Of a DNA stretch of 64,000 nucleotides, positions 23,401 through 33,830 are shown in pieces. The DNA lies in NCBI GenBank assembly GCA_907163375.1, contig CAJQUW010003447.1, positions 24,167-88,166 on the forward strand. The letters run 5' to 3'. How positions within the stretch are numbered: position 1 is the stretch's first letter; every line of letters begins with the position of its first letter. The notes under the pieces are model-generated. The model had not been told where the DNA came from. It made no database searches and saw only the letters and a list, made by a program, of their open reading frames with translations. Origin of the DNA: Prostheceraeus crozeri. Lineage: Eukaryota > Platyhelminthes > Polycladida > Euryleptidae. The position numbers were made by a program, and so were the translations under genes.

Positions 23401-24004
23401 GAATAATCGAAAAAACATGTGATCGTTTTCTTCAAAGTTTTCATCTATGCGACATTTCTAGGGCTAACCTCAAGTGATTCAGACATGAAACGGCATTGAA
23501 CATGTCGCTTACAGTGATGATTTTTATACAGTCAACGTTCAAGCATAGGTCAGGACAAAAATTTGGTTTTAGGAGCCGGGTGATCAGATTGAGTTTGCCC
23601 GGGTTATAGTGTTACACCTTGTATGAAATGAATGACGCTCACATGATGGGTTCCAGTCGGAATTTGGAACATGGAATATTGACTAACTACTCAATGTTTG
23701 TCAGAGCAAGACCTTTCAATTGATTTACATTTTGTGTTCAGTAAATGTTTCGTGCCAGATATTAATAGCAGCTTAGCTAATATAATTTAAGCAAACACAA
23801 TAATGAAAAGCTAGCTTTCTATTGGACAAAATTTTTTTTATGACATAACAATGTCTAATCAATTACTGGTACTTGAGCGTTCCTCCATGTTCAACATTGG
23901 TGTGCAGGCTTGTCATTGTGATAGTGATTGTGCATTGTATCTTCAACTATTCGTGCGGCTAGAACCAAAATTGTAGGATTTCCATTACTGGAAATGGAAG
24001 AATG
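20495..24004. other. Intergenic sequence, nothing recognised
   Basis: About 3.5 kb. Only short, unconvincing open frames and AT-rich sequence are visible. The region 21.98-22.5 kb looks like broken coding sequence, but I cannot assign it. Confidence 0.5.

Positions 24005-24083
<79 letters not shown>
24005..24083. repeat. (TA)n microsatellite
   Basis: About 79 bp of nearly pure TA dinucleotide. Confidence 0.98.
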
Positions 24084-24086
<3 letters not shown>

Positions 24087-24094
24087 AAGAGAAA

Positions 24095-24247
24095 GAAGAC
24101 GAGGTCAATAAAAACATATATTGGAAAGCTTTCGACAAAAGTCTTTTTCAATCCAAAAGTAACAACAATCTTAAACCAAGCAAAAAGGATTTGTGAAAGA
24201 CTTTTGTCGAAAGCTTTCCAATATATATGTTTTTATTGACCTCTTCT
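24095..24247. repeat. Inverted repeat (52-bp arms, 49-bp spacer) between TA arrays
   Basis: Arms 24095-24146 and 24196-24247 are near-perfect reverse complements, sharing for example GGAAAGCTTTCGACAAAAGT. The hairpin lies between two TA arrays and next to Penelope-like fragments, so it may be a terminal remnant of one of them. Confidence 0.8.
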
Positions 24248-24286
24248 TCTTTTTCTTAAAAATAGTTCAGGTCAATGGTGAACCGT

Positions 24287-24288
<2 letters not shown>

Positions 24289-24323
<35 letters not shown>

Positions 24324-24326
24324 TAA
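24289..24326. repeat. (TA)n microsatellite
   Basis: Short TA array immediately right of the hairpin. Confidence 0.95.
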
Positions 24327-24522
24327 ATAAGATAATGTCCCTCGGAATCAATCAAAGAAAAACTCAAAAGACTGCCCAAACCGGTTTCACCAGTCTGTCT
24401 AGCTTCTCACGGGCAAATGTGTTGAATGCAAATGAAAGATATCACTAAAGTGACACAAAATGATGAGATCATATAGATTACTGAAATCTAGGAATTTATG
24501 CGCATGAATATAGTAAACAATA

Positions 24523-25018
24523 TCACTTAATTAACCTGTTCAATGAAGGCTTGAGAATTTTAATACATAGATTTTCTTTGTCCTCACGAGTATATTTATC
24601 ACTGTTATTTGGCAGCTTCAATATGGGCATAGCATGGAATGGAGGGTCAAAGTCCTTAGCACATGATGACACATGTTCACTTACATGTAGTGTTCTGTAT
24701 TTTTGGTCACGGATCTGCTGGCGGTGGACTCTGATACGTGATCTAAAAATGTCCCCAGTCTGTCCCACATAAATTTGATGACACCCACGACATTTCAAGA
24801 CATAAATTACATCCCTTGAGGCATACGATAAGTTCGATTTTATTTGGAAGGTCTTCGTTTCATTATTAAGCAAATAAGAATAAATCGAACTTTCATGTTT
24901 GGCATACAACTATAACTGAGTTTTACATTGTTCTTGTTGAATATAGTTTTGTACTTATGATTGGCTGGGAAGTGTTTGTTTATTAATGATAGAAATTTAT
25001 GTTGAATATAGTTTTGTA
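24523..25018 (-). pseudogene. Penelope-like element C-terminal fragment (GIY-YIG endonuclease)
   Basis: On the minus strand the first part reads [20 protein letters not shown] and [10 protein letters not shown], the linker typical of Penelope-like proteins after the RT. A frame change near 24,900 leads into SYASRDVIYVLKCRGC and QIYVGQTGDIFRSRIRVHR, a GIY-YIG nuclease module with VIY, YVG and the conserved Arg. It ends with LKPSLNRLIK and a stop. The RT is absent. It abuts an oppositely oriented Penelope tail at about 25,015. Confidence 0.75.
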
Positions 25019-25384
25019 GTTTATAAAGCAACAGTAACTACAGATGACAATGAAAAAATGATATATATTGGGCAAACAGAAAATGACTTTAAAACACGAC
25101 ACAGAAATCACAAGACGTCTTTTACCAACTTGAATTATGAGAACGAAACAGCATTATCCAAACTAATATGGTCGCTAAATAACAACAACAAAAAATACGA
25201 AGTGAAATGGGAAATACTGGACCAAACGATACCATACAAATGTGGAACAAGACGATGTAACCTATGTCTCTTAGAGAAATACTACATCCTTACTTATAAA
25301 GAAAAAAACCTGCTAAACAAAAAAAGTGAATTGATATCAACATGTAGACATAGACGTAAATTCCTGTTATCAAGTGTGAAATGA
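25012..25384 (+). pseudogene. Second Penelope-like C-terminal fragment, opposite strand
   Basis: The frame starts inside a GIY-YIG module: [19 protein letters not shown], then QTENDFKTRHRNHKTSF, then ALSKLIWSLNN, CNLCLLEKYYIL, LLNKKSELISTCRH and a stop after LLSSVK. This is the C-terminal organisation of a different Penelope-like lineage from its minus-strand neighbour. The 5' part is missing at the junction. Confidence 0.75.
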
Positions 25385-25627
25385 TATCTCAACATACACA
25401 TTAAACATTACATCATAACTATACCGTCATCAAATATCACGGTCATTTTTGCAATTCGTATCCTCTACCATCTTTTGAATAACTTATCCTTTTCTATGCT
25501 TTGAAGATTGTATTAACATGAAACTTTTAGTATACTCGAAGTTGCGTAATTAATTCTTTTGATTTATTATAAATAGCTCTGTATTTTGCATTGAGCACTT
25601 TACGATACTATAGCTCATATCAAACGA

Positions 25628-25629
<2 letters not shown>

Positions 25630-25711
<82 letters not shown>
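25630..25711. repeat. (TA)n microsatellite
   Basis: About 82 bp of TA repeats with one TT interruption. It bounds the Penelope fragments on the right. Confidence 0.97.
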
Positions 25712-25715
<4 letters not shown>

Positions 25716-26115
25716 TTGAATTCATGTAATGCCTTATTTGGGCTAACTCATTGTTCCTTGTCATGGATGTCGTGTCTCAAACGGCATCAAAAGCCAGAAT
25801 GCCAATATATTTTAACCATGTTTGTGATATGTGAGGCTGCAACAAGGAAATGTTATATCAGACATTTGTCTCCTATACTTTTACTCCAATGTCGCGCATT
25901 TTTAAGTCACAGCATCTTTCATTATTTTCCAAAAAAATTCCTATGGCGACGATATTGAAGAAGTGCTGGAACCATAGAGACCCTAGTTGACCATTGGTTA
26001 GAGATCAGCTTTATCAATGCAATTATTACATGTTTTGCTATGTTAAATTTGTTTGAACCCCAAAGCTAAATCTCCTACACTGTTCCAACTACCAATGACG
26101 TGCAGTGCACACATG

Positions 26116-28425
26116 TGTGAAGTTAGCACCGCCATCTTGAAAATGGAATGTGCCACTCAAATAAACCTAACAGATCGAAGCATTTGGTGTGTGCCAGCAT
26201 GTGCCACCCATTATTTTGAAAGAATTCTCCCCAGTTTAGGAAAATTCGCTGCTCGAAAGTTCGACATGGCGATGATGTGAAGTTAGCACCGCCACTAAAT
26301 TTTTTTTCCAGAATACAATCAAAACACACGAAACACGCACAACAGATAGAAGACCATGAAAAACATTGTGCCAGCAAGTTTCAGCACCTAAATCCCCGTA
26401 CTTGCTGAGAAATTAGTCCCCGAAACCACAAAATGGCGGTGATGTGAAGTTAGCACCGCCACTGAAGTCTTTTTTAAAATACGCAAATAAAACACGCGAG
26501 ACAAGTACAACTGAGAGGTGACCATCAAAAACATTGTGCCAGCAAGTTTCCTCTCCTAAGACGCCGTACTTGCGGAGAAATTGGCCTCCAAAAGCTCAAT
26601 GTGAAGTTATCACCGCCATCTTGAAAAATGCATGTGCCAGTCAAACCATCGGTCAGAATCGATCTAGATGGAGTGTGCCAGCATGTGACACTCGTTTATT
26701 TCAAAAAAAATCCCACCAGATCCGGTGGAAAACCAACCCGAAAGGTCAATGGCGGTGATGTGAACCAATGCAAGAAAGCCGCAAGACATCTGTTTTTCAT
26801 ACGAACCTGAAAGAGACTTTTAACAAAGGAAGATCTTGATTACATTTACAACCGTTTTGTCTTTCCAATCTTGGAATGTTGTAAACCTTTATTCACTGGT
26901 TTAATCAACAAAAATTCTGAGCAATTAGAGAAGATTCAAATGCGATATCATCACATAATATGTGGTGTTCATTGTGATTGCGGAGAAGCTCCGTCCCTCG
27001 CCTCAAGAAGAAAAAATCACTAAGATTGTTTTCGGCCATGCCCGACGCCAACCAAGCTCTTCATACATTGCTTCCTCCAACGCTGCGATTTTATGGACAT
27101 AATGAGATGTCCTTTTGTAAAACAAAAAGAAGATTTAATTCATGAACACGTTGTACAAGAATTCTTTGACTTAGTAAGCGATTTGAGCGATCGTCAACCC
27201 CTGAGAATATTTTGCTTTGAATATCGAATGTGCACATATTATCTTAACTTAAAAATTTATCGATGTATCGTCTCGTAATTGGAACGATTCTTGTTATAAA
27301 TGTCTCAAACACCTTCTGTACCGTCTGATTTTCAATCATAATAAACGAGTAAAATAATTATCATTATAAATTATTAACTACATCTACTTGTCCAGCATTG
27401 ATATAAGAGTAAAGAAATCTCTTTAAACCGAAGGCCTTCTGAAATATAGTACAGAAAATGCTTAGTGTTTGGAATGCATGCTTCAAATTACTTGTAGGCT
27501 TTGGTATGCGAGACGATGTTATACACATAATTTTCACACACAAATCAAACCACTTCGTTCTGCATGTCAGACATAAACAGTTGATCAACAAAAATTAAAC
27601 ACCCGATATGCGCTTGGACTGAACGAAACCAGCTCATGCAATGAGTCCGTTTTGATAAGTCAGGAGAGAAAAAATTCCAGTGGTCGTCTTTTATGATAGC
27701 CAAGCCAAATAATTCCAACCGTAGGTTTGACTGGCACATGCATTTTTCAAGATGGCGGTGCCAACTTCACATCACCGCCATTGAGCTTTCGGGTTGGTTT
27801 TCCACCGGATCTGGTGGGATTTTCTTGAAATAAACGAGTGTCACATGCTGGCACACTCCATCTAGATCGATTCTGACCGATGGTTTGACTGGCACATGCA
27901 TTTTTCAAGATGGCGGTGCTAACTTCACATTGAGCTTTTGGGGGCCAATTTCTCCGCAAGTACGGCGTCTTAGGAGAAGAAACTTGCTGGCACAATGTTT
28001 TTGATGGTCATCTCTCAGTTGTACTTGTCTCGCGTGTTTTATTTGCGTATTTTAAAAAAGACTTCAGTGGCGGTGCTAACTTCACATCACCGCCATTTTG
28101 TGGTTTCGGGGACTAATTTCTCAGCAAGTACGGGGATTTAGGTGCTGAAACTTGCTGGCACAATGTTTTTCATGGTCTTCTATCTGTTGTGCGTGTTTCG
28201 TGTGTTTTGATTGTATTCTGGAAAAAAATTTAGTGGCGGTGCTAACTTCACATCATCGCCATGTCGAACTTTCGAGCAGCGAATTTTCCTAAACTGGGGA
28301 GAATTCTTTCAAAATAATGGGTGGCACATGCTGGCACACACCAAATGCTTCGATCTGTTAGGTTTATTTGAGTGGCACATTCCATTTTCAAGATGGCGGT
28401 GCTGAGTGGCGGTGCTAACTTCACA
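26116..28425. mobile_element. Modular fold-back element, arms of about 160-bp units
   Basis: The left arm has four units starting TGTGAAGTTA(G/T)CACCGCCA at 26116, 26276, 26443 and 26600, and a remnant at 26759. The right arm is their inverted counterpart, from about 27,725 to 28,425. Most units end with ATGGCGGTGA or a close variant, so nearly every unit has its own small inverted ends. Units 1 and 4 resemble each other (CCATCTTGAAAA), as do units 2 and 3 (AACATTGTGCCAGCAAGTTT). The roughly 1-kb centre holds a LINE fragment and no transposase. The word CGTGCAGTGCAC flanks both ends (26099-26110, 28429-28440) and could be a target duplication. Confidence 0.8.
26815..27275 (+). pseudogene. LINE RT C-terminal fragment inside the fold-back
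   Basis: The plus strand reads DYIYNRFVFPILECCKPLFT, GLINKNSEQLEKIQMRYH, HIICGVHCDCGEAPSLASRR and then a stop, continuing as degraded sequence. The pattern (ILEYC..LF.G...., ..IICG..C.C) is shared with the fragments at 1.5-2.1 kb and 35.9-36.4 kb. The C-terminal remainder is broken. Confidence 0.65.
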
Positions 28426-30502
28426 CACGTGCAGTGCACGTCATACGCTCATAACTGCAACTCCCTTGATGCTGAGTGACCAATGGACGCATAATACACC
28501 CATGACGTTCAGTCATGTGTAGTTGGAGCTGTGTTGTCAGCTGCTAGCCAAACACTTACGCAGGTGCCCGCATGACGTGCACCGCACGATGGAGTTAGAT
28601 TTCTTCGACCTCCTTTCTTTTTTCTGATAGGCCATACATGCATTGTGAGACACATCAATGGACTTGTGTGCAAGGTTGGTCGCATGCAAGAAAGCCTATA
28701 TGCAGATTTACTTCTGGAATCTTCAGTTGTTTCAACAGTTTCAACCCAAGTAGTGCCTAATGAGACATCCGATGTTCTAGAGTCTTTAGATGATTATCAG
28801 CCACATTTAAACTTACTCACAAGGTCAATATTCAATATTGAAGCACTTGGTCAATTCGCTGAAAATTGTACGCAAATATCACGCTTCAACATGATTGATA
28901 TGAATTCATCATCATGTCATCTTCGCTTTCTAAATGCGGTGCATGCAATTAGGACGAATATTTTATTGATATTTATTCAAGAAATTATGTCCCGTTGTTT
29001 ATTAATTGATTTAAACGGAAGCTTATAGGCCTATAACACAATGTCAGAGTATTTGATTCAGATGAAAGATGAGTGAGTAGTACAAAAAGATATTAATTGA
29101 TGTGTAAGTTCTTGAAAGATATGAATTGATGTGATTTTTCGGTGACAAAATCGCGTTTACTTAAAAAATTTGATAAAAATCACTTATGGCCTTACAGTCC
29201 ATTTCCTAAATCGTAGCACAGATAAAAAATTCATATATCTTTTGTATATGCTCATCAAATTTAATCGCATACTGATAATCGATTAATAATCTTATTTACT
29301 TGGTCAGATGGAGACACTTGGTTAAGGAATCATTATGGTGTGGTTTGCCTAATTAAATGAAGTAATTAGTGATTGTCTGCTTTGTTACTTTCACGATGCT
29401 ATTTCAGATATCAATATCATGTTGGCCCACGTGTCACTCATTCTCTTTTGCATCATTGATGAGCTGCTCCATTTATCGGACGCAACGCAAGCGTCAGCAT
29501 TCCTACGGCGTGAAGGAAGTGCTATTGTTTGCTATGATTGCTATGAGCAGGTGCAAAGACGAGACAAGCCCTTGCTTGATTCGAGATTCGAATTTTTTCT
29601 GACCTCAAGTGAGGGAAGTGATGACTCACTCACCCAATGACTGACTATGGGAATAATACAAATTTGAAGTTTGTCATTGAGCGGATGGACCGATTTTGAT
29701 AAAACTTACATTTTCTTGGAGCTGATAACACCAGCATTATTTTAAACCCAAACTCAAAAGCGCCAGCGTTGATACAACAGAAGTTGTGTGCAGTTGATCG
29801 CTAAAAGCATTGTTAACGCGAAAGTGTCCTAAAATTAGGCAAAAGTGTAAATTGAATGAAATTGCACAAATTGATGTCCAAATTCGAAAAACAATATATC
29901 ATCTGAAAGCTTAACACGAGTCTGATTCAATTGTGATAATCTTAACTTTCTGTATTGCGTAGTAGATGTCGTAGAACGAATTGTTTCGTCTGTAGATGTC
30001 GGTGAACGAATTGACCAAGCATTCATACTTTTAAGTCTGCTGACCACAGTGCTTGACATAACCCTTCACATGCTACAAAGGTTATTAAAATTGAACATCT
30101 TCATCAATGAAGATCTTAAGCAACAATTTTTCGGTAAAACTTATTAGTATTGCATCTTATTGTGCATTCAGCTAATCCTAAAAACCGTGTATCATGATGA
30201 AGCTGACTGATACCTCATGTTGTCTGTCGACTTTCATAAAAAAATTCTGTCGTCTTCATGTTGAAATCCTGCATCAAAGAAAACGCTGAATTTTTTTCAT
30301 TAGGCCTACTGACCACAGCTGACCACACTAAAAAGTGAAATATGTGCCAAAATAATCTATGGAACATAAGGTTTCATATGGTACATTGTTTATCAAAATT
30401 AATCCAGGACTTAAACACGAAAATTTCATTTGAAAATGGCTCAGCTTTTTGTGCAATTATTTTTGAAACGATCTGTATTTCGATTTTAGACACCGCTTGG
30501 AC
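28426..30502. other. Intergenic sequence with two unassigned open frames
   Basis: Plus-strand frames at 28645-29028 (127 codons) and 29419-29640 (73 codons, preceded by an acceptor-like TTTCAG) resemble no family I know. I see no splice pairing between them. They could be exons of an unknown gene or chance frames. Confidence 0.3.
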
Positions 30503-30806
30503 TATTATTGTGAATCTTTAAAAAATGATTCCCCTTTACTCAGTTTATAAATAAATAAGGCCACTAAATTCATTTGATAAAATTAAAAACTAATTCTTGC
30601 ACAATGCATTTCGTCCACTCTTATTCAAGTGCAAACATGGACTAACTATAAAATACAAAATCTGAAATCATATACTTCTACAGTAATAAATCTATGAATG
30701 AAATTGAGAGCATGCAAACCTATAATTTAGTAGACTTAATAGATATGAACTAATAACAATTGAGTAAATAACCTAGATATTAGAAGAAGCAAAACAGAGA
30801 CTAAAG

Positions 30807-32303
30807 CTACCAAGGTAAGTAAAGGGTGGAAATAAAATCTTTTTGCGAACACAAGTCGGGATTCTCGCGCAAAATGACGAGAGACTCTGTGATTCCTAAT
30901 GTGTGTTTGTTGTTGATGTGGTACTTAATGCTAAAATTATTCAAAGCAGTTTGTCTCTCGTTGTTACAGACTTGCAAATGTCTTGTGATGCTGCTAGCTG
31001 GAATTGCAGTGGACCTTGGTGGACATTTTAAAGGGTTGGCTAACCACTTTGGAAGGTGTTCCGAAACTCTCTCATTCAGACATCTTACCGTCTTCCCAAC
31101 GTACTTGCTTCCACAGGTACAATGAAATTGATAAATTACATTTGATGTGGAGAAGAGCGGCAATCTATCCTTCAGAGAGCGTATCGGAATCCTTCGTGTA
31201 GTGAAAATCACTTGCAAACGAGCACTAGGAAATACACTGAATGCTTTGTTGAAGCTATTTCTAAAAATCAACGCACTTTTGTCTCCAATGAATGGAAGTC
31301 TTAAGAATATTTTCTTCTTTTCAGGTCCATACACATCTTCTCTCACTGACAACTCTTTTATTGAATGTTTATCGAAAAATGACTCAGGATACCCATTTAA
31401 TCGAAGTGATCTTTTAATGAAATCCAATTCTTCTTTCAAGGTATCAGAGGAACAAATTCTATGCGCCCGATATGTTAGCGTCTTAACCAAGCCAATTTTG
31501 TATTGCTTTGGTACAAAACTGTGAAAGTTTGTGTACAAACCACTCCATGTTGGTTTTCTATAAATTGAAAGTTTGGGTGTGTTATCAAGTCGTTTGGATA
31601 TGAAGACATCTAAAAAGGAAAATCTACCATTGGACTCCTGTTCGAAAGTGAACTGAATATTGGGATGAATGTCGTTGAAAATCTTGATGATGTCTGCAAT
31701 ATTCTCTTCTTTGTCTACCACAAGAAAGCAATCATCAACATATCTACAATACAGTTTGCATTTACTTTCTATAATCGATTGGAGCTTCTGTTCAACAAAT
31801 CCCATAAATATGTTAGCAAAAATGGGTCCCAAACAACTTCCCATTGCAACACCGTCAATTTGTCTGTAGTATTTGCCATCGAATAGGAATTGCATATCAG
31901 TTGTACATACTTCTAAAAGTTCCCTTAGAAGATCTGAAGGAATGGCGCAATTCAATTGGAAACTTTCGATCGTTGAAATTATTATGTCAATTGTTTGGTA
32001 CACGGGAACATTTGTAAATAAAGATTTTACGTCAAAGGAATACATGGAATTCGATGAGAGATCTAATTCTTTAACCAAGTCAACAAATTGAAATGTGTCT
32101 TTGAGAGTATACTTCCATAGTATTCCAACACTGGTTGCAAAACTTGATGCTCTTCTCCACATCAAATGTAATTTATCAATTTCATTGTACCTGTGGAGGC
32201 AAGTACGTTGGGAAGACGGTAAGATGTCTGAATGAGAGAGTTTCGGAACACCTTCCAAAGTGGTTAGCCAACCCTTTAAAATGTCCACCAAGGTCCACTG
32301 CAA
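30807..32303 (-). CDS. Penelope-like reverse transcriptase with GIY-YIG endonuclease (5'-truncated, chimeric start)
   Basis: This is an uninterrupted 498-codon frame. Residues 1-52 are not RT: they are the antisense of the inverted terminal copy read through by chance. The true protein begins about residue 53 (SSFATSVGILWKYTLKD). RT motifs follow: FDVKSLFTNVP with the catalytic Asp at 91, YRQIDGVAMGSCLGPIFANI, YVDD at 188-191, and FSFLDVFISK. The C-terminal GIY-YIG module has NVIY at 388-391, KYVGKT at 400-405 and a conserved Arg nearby, and the protein ends STLYLPW. Such proteins copy element RNA at a nicked target. The N-terminal part before the fingers is missing, so activity in place is unlikely, although no stop or frameshift is visible. 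Confidence 0.88.
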   Translation of the reverse strand: MQWTLVDILKGWLTTLEGVPKLSHSDILPSSQRTCLHRYNEIDKLHLMWRRASSFATSVGILWKYTLKDTFQFVDLVKELDLSSNSMYSFDVKSLFTNVPVYQTIDIIISTIESFQLNCAIPSDLLRELLEVCTTDMQFLFDGKYYRQIDGVAMGSCLGPIFANIFMGFVEQKLQSIIESKCKLYCRYVDDCFLVVDKEENIADIIKIFNDIHPNIQFTFEQESNGRFSFLDVFISKRLDNTPKLSIYRKPTWSGLYTNFHSFVPKQYKIGLVKTLTYRAHRICSSDTLKEELDFIKRSLRLNGYPESFFDKHSIKELSVREDVYGPEKKKIFLRLPFIGDKSALIFRNSFNKAFSVFPSARLQVIFTTRRIPIRSLKDRLPLFSTSNVIYQFHCTCGSKYVGKTVRCLNERVSEHLPKWLANPLKCPPRSTAIPASSITRHLQVCNNERQTALNNFSIKYHINNKHTLGITESLVILRENPDLCSQKDFISTLYLPW

Positions 32304-32760
32304 TTCCAGCTAGCAGCATCACAAGACATTTGCAAGTCTGTAACAACGAGAGACAAACTGCTTTGAATAATTTTAGCATTAAGTACCACATCAACAACAA
32401 ACACACATTAGGAATCACAGAGTCTCTCGTCATTTTGCGCGAGAATCCCGACTTGTGTTCGCAAAAAGATTTTATTTCCACCCTTTACTTACCTTGGTAG
32501 CTTTAGTCTCTGTTTTGCTTCTTCTAATATCTAGGTTATTTACTCAATTGTTATTAGTTCATATCTATTAAGTCTACTAAATTATAGGTTTGCATGCTCT
32601 CAATTTCATTCATAGATTTATTACTGTAGAAGTATATGATTTCAGATTTTGTATTTTATAGTTAGTCCATGTTTGCACTTGAATAAGAGTGGACGAAATG
32701 CATTGTGCAAGAATTAGTTTTTAATTTTATCAAATGAATTTAGTGGCCTTATTTATTTAT
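32149..32760 (+). repeat. Inverted 5' copy of the Penelope terminal region
   Basis: A plus-strand copy of the element's own 3' end. The frame encoding CGGKYVGKTVRCLNERVSEH to STLYLPW ends at 32500 and is followed by about 260 bp of noncoding sequence. It encodes a GIY-YIG domain without RT. Near its end CTTGAATAAGAG and GACGAAATGC lie between GCAC and GTGC, a weak resemblance to a hammerhead core. Confidence 0.85.
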
Positions 32761-32769
32761 TATTGTGAA

Positions 32770-33240
32770 ATCAATATTAGAAGCTACTTTTTATGCAACT
32801 AGAAAGTAAATTTTGACTACATTTGATATGATATCAGACAACGGACGTTCGAAGTTTGCGCCTTGCGGAATCCCTGCGGAATCATTCTAATCTTTAAACT
32901 TTCTCAAAACCGACTGTGCCCAGAATCATGATCAGGAGGCAGAAATTGATAAAGTAGAATTTGTTTCGAGAAAAATCCCTGTTATAAAAAAATTGTTCCG
33001 TTGGGTGGTTCAGCTAATTTCACGCACGTATATGAATCCGTCGCGATATTGCCGTTCTTAATTGCAAAAATTGAAGCATATTTTTCTGATCAGTGCAACA
33101 CTGTGGATCAAGCAGTGATAAAGTAGACTTGATTTACTGCGCCTATCAGGGAAACTATGAAATTGGTCCTGCCAACTAGATAGCAGCTAACTATGTAGAT
33201 AGCGGTACATAAACTAAATTAACAAGTCATCACAAGCTTG
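32770..33240. other. Spacer, nothing recognised
   Basis: About 470 bp between the Penelope element and a LINE fragment, without motifs I can name. Confidence 0.5.
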
Positions 33241-33242
33241 TA

Positions 33243-33830
33243 ATGATCCTTGCCTTTCGCAATCACTTGCAAAATGTGGCTTCGAAAATAAGAACAAGAA
33301 ACAATCTTCTGCAAATGATTACTGGATCTAAATTGGGTACGGATGCTACTACCTTGAGGACCACAGCCCTTGCACTGTGTTACTCAGCCTCAGAATATTG
33401 TGCTCCAGTATGGTGGAGCTCCGCTCACTGCTCAAAGCTGAATGTACAGCTGAACGCTACAATGCGCATAATTTCTGGTACAATCCGCAGTACTGCGGTA
33501 GAATGGTGGCCAGTTCTGTGCAATGTTACTCCTCCGGCAATCCTACGCGAGAACATCACCCGACGACTCCTTGACTCACTGTGGTCAATTTCGTACCTCC
33601 CCTTGCTGACCGACATCCGTGAACCACCTAGACTGCGCTTGGTTTTACGTCATCCGATTTGGCGCGACCTACCTCTGGCGGACTTCGACACGACTGCGAC
33701 ATGGAGGATTGATTGGGTGAACTCAAACGTGAAGAACAAATGGTTGATTGAAGACCCTACCTATGCCTTGTCAGGCTTTTAACTCCCACGCCGGCAATGG
33801 ACACTGTTTATTATTGATTACGTTTGTTTT
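33243..33830 (+). pseudogene. Jockey/CR1-like LINE RT C-terminal fragment
   Basis: Reads LQNVASKIRTRNNLLQMITG, ALALCYSASEYCAPVWWSSA, LNATMRIISGTIRSTAVEWW, PVLCNVTPPAILRENITRRL and later LSGF, then a stop followed in frame by LPRRQWTLF. This is the end of the RT and the start of the linker to the C-terminal zinc knuckle in arthropod/mollusc-type LINEs. The 179-codon frame is intact apart from that stop. The RT core is missing upstream. Confidence 0.78.

Larger units (their letters stand above)
30515..32760 (-). mobile_element. Penelope-like retroelement with inverted terminal copies
   Basis: Arms 30547-31158 and 32149-32760 are inverted copies of 612 bp; in the blocks I checked they differ at one position, near 31,120. 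Each includes the GIY-YIG coding end and the downstream noncoding region. Between them lies a 990-bp RT segment. A 12-bp direct repeat TATTATTGTGAA flanks the structure (30503-30514 and 32758-32769), and a 32-bp extension lies between the left repeat and the left arm. This matches the inverted 'pseudo-LTR plus short extension' form described for Penelope. The 5' part of the RT-coding region is missing, so the copy is 5'-truncated but recent. Confidence 0.88.

Noticed and set aside
23891-24239. Frames encoding long Tyr-Ile runs on both strands
   Set aside because: They are translations of the (TA)n array.
26053-28439. Frames reading CEVSTAILKMECATQINLT and similar in both fold-back arms
   Set aside because: They follow the repeat modules, are mirrored in the inverted arm and lack any protein signature.
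28645-29640. Two plus frames of 127 and 73 codons as a host gene
   Set aside because: No recognised domain and no consistent splice pairing; kept only as unassigned.
30826-32091. Plus-strand frames of 65-125 codons opposite the Penelope RT
   Set aside because: Antisense shadows of the RT/endonuclease frame.
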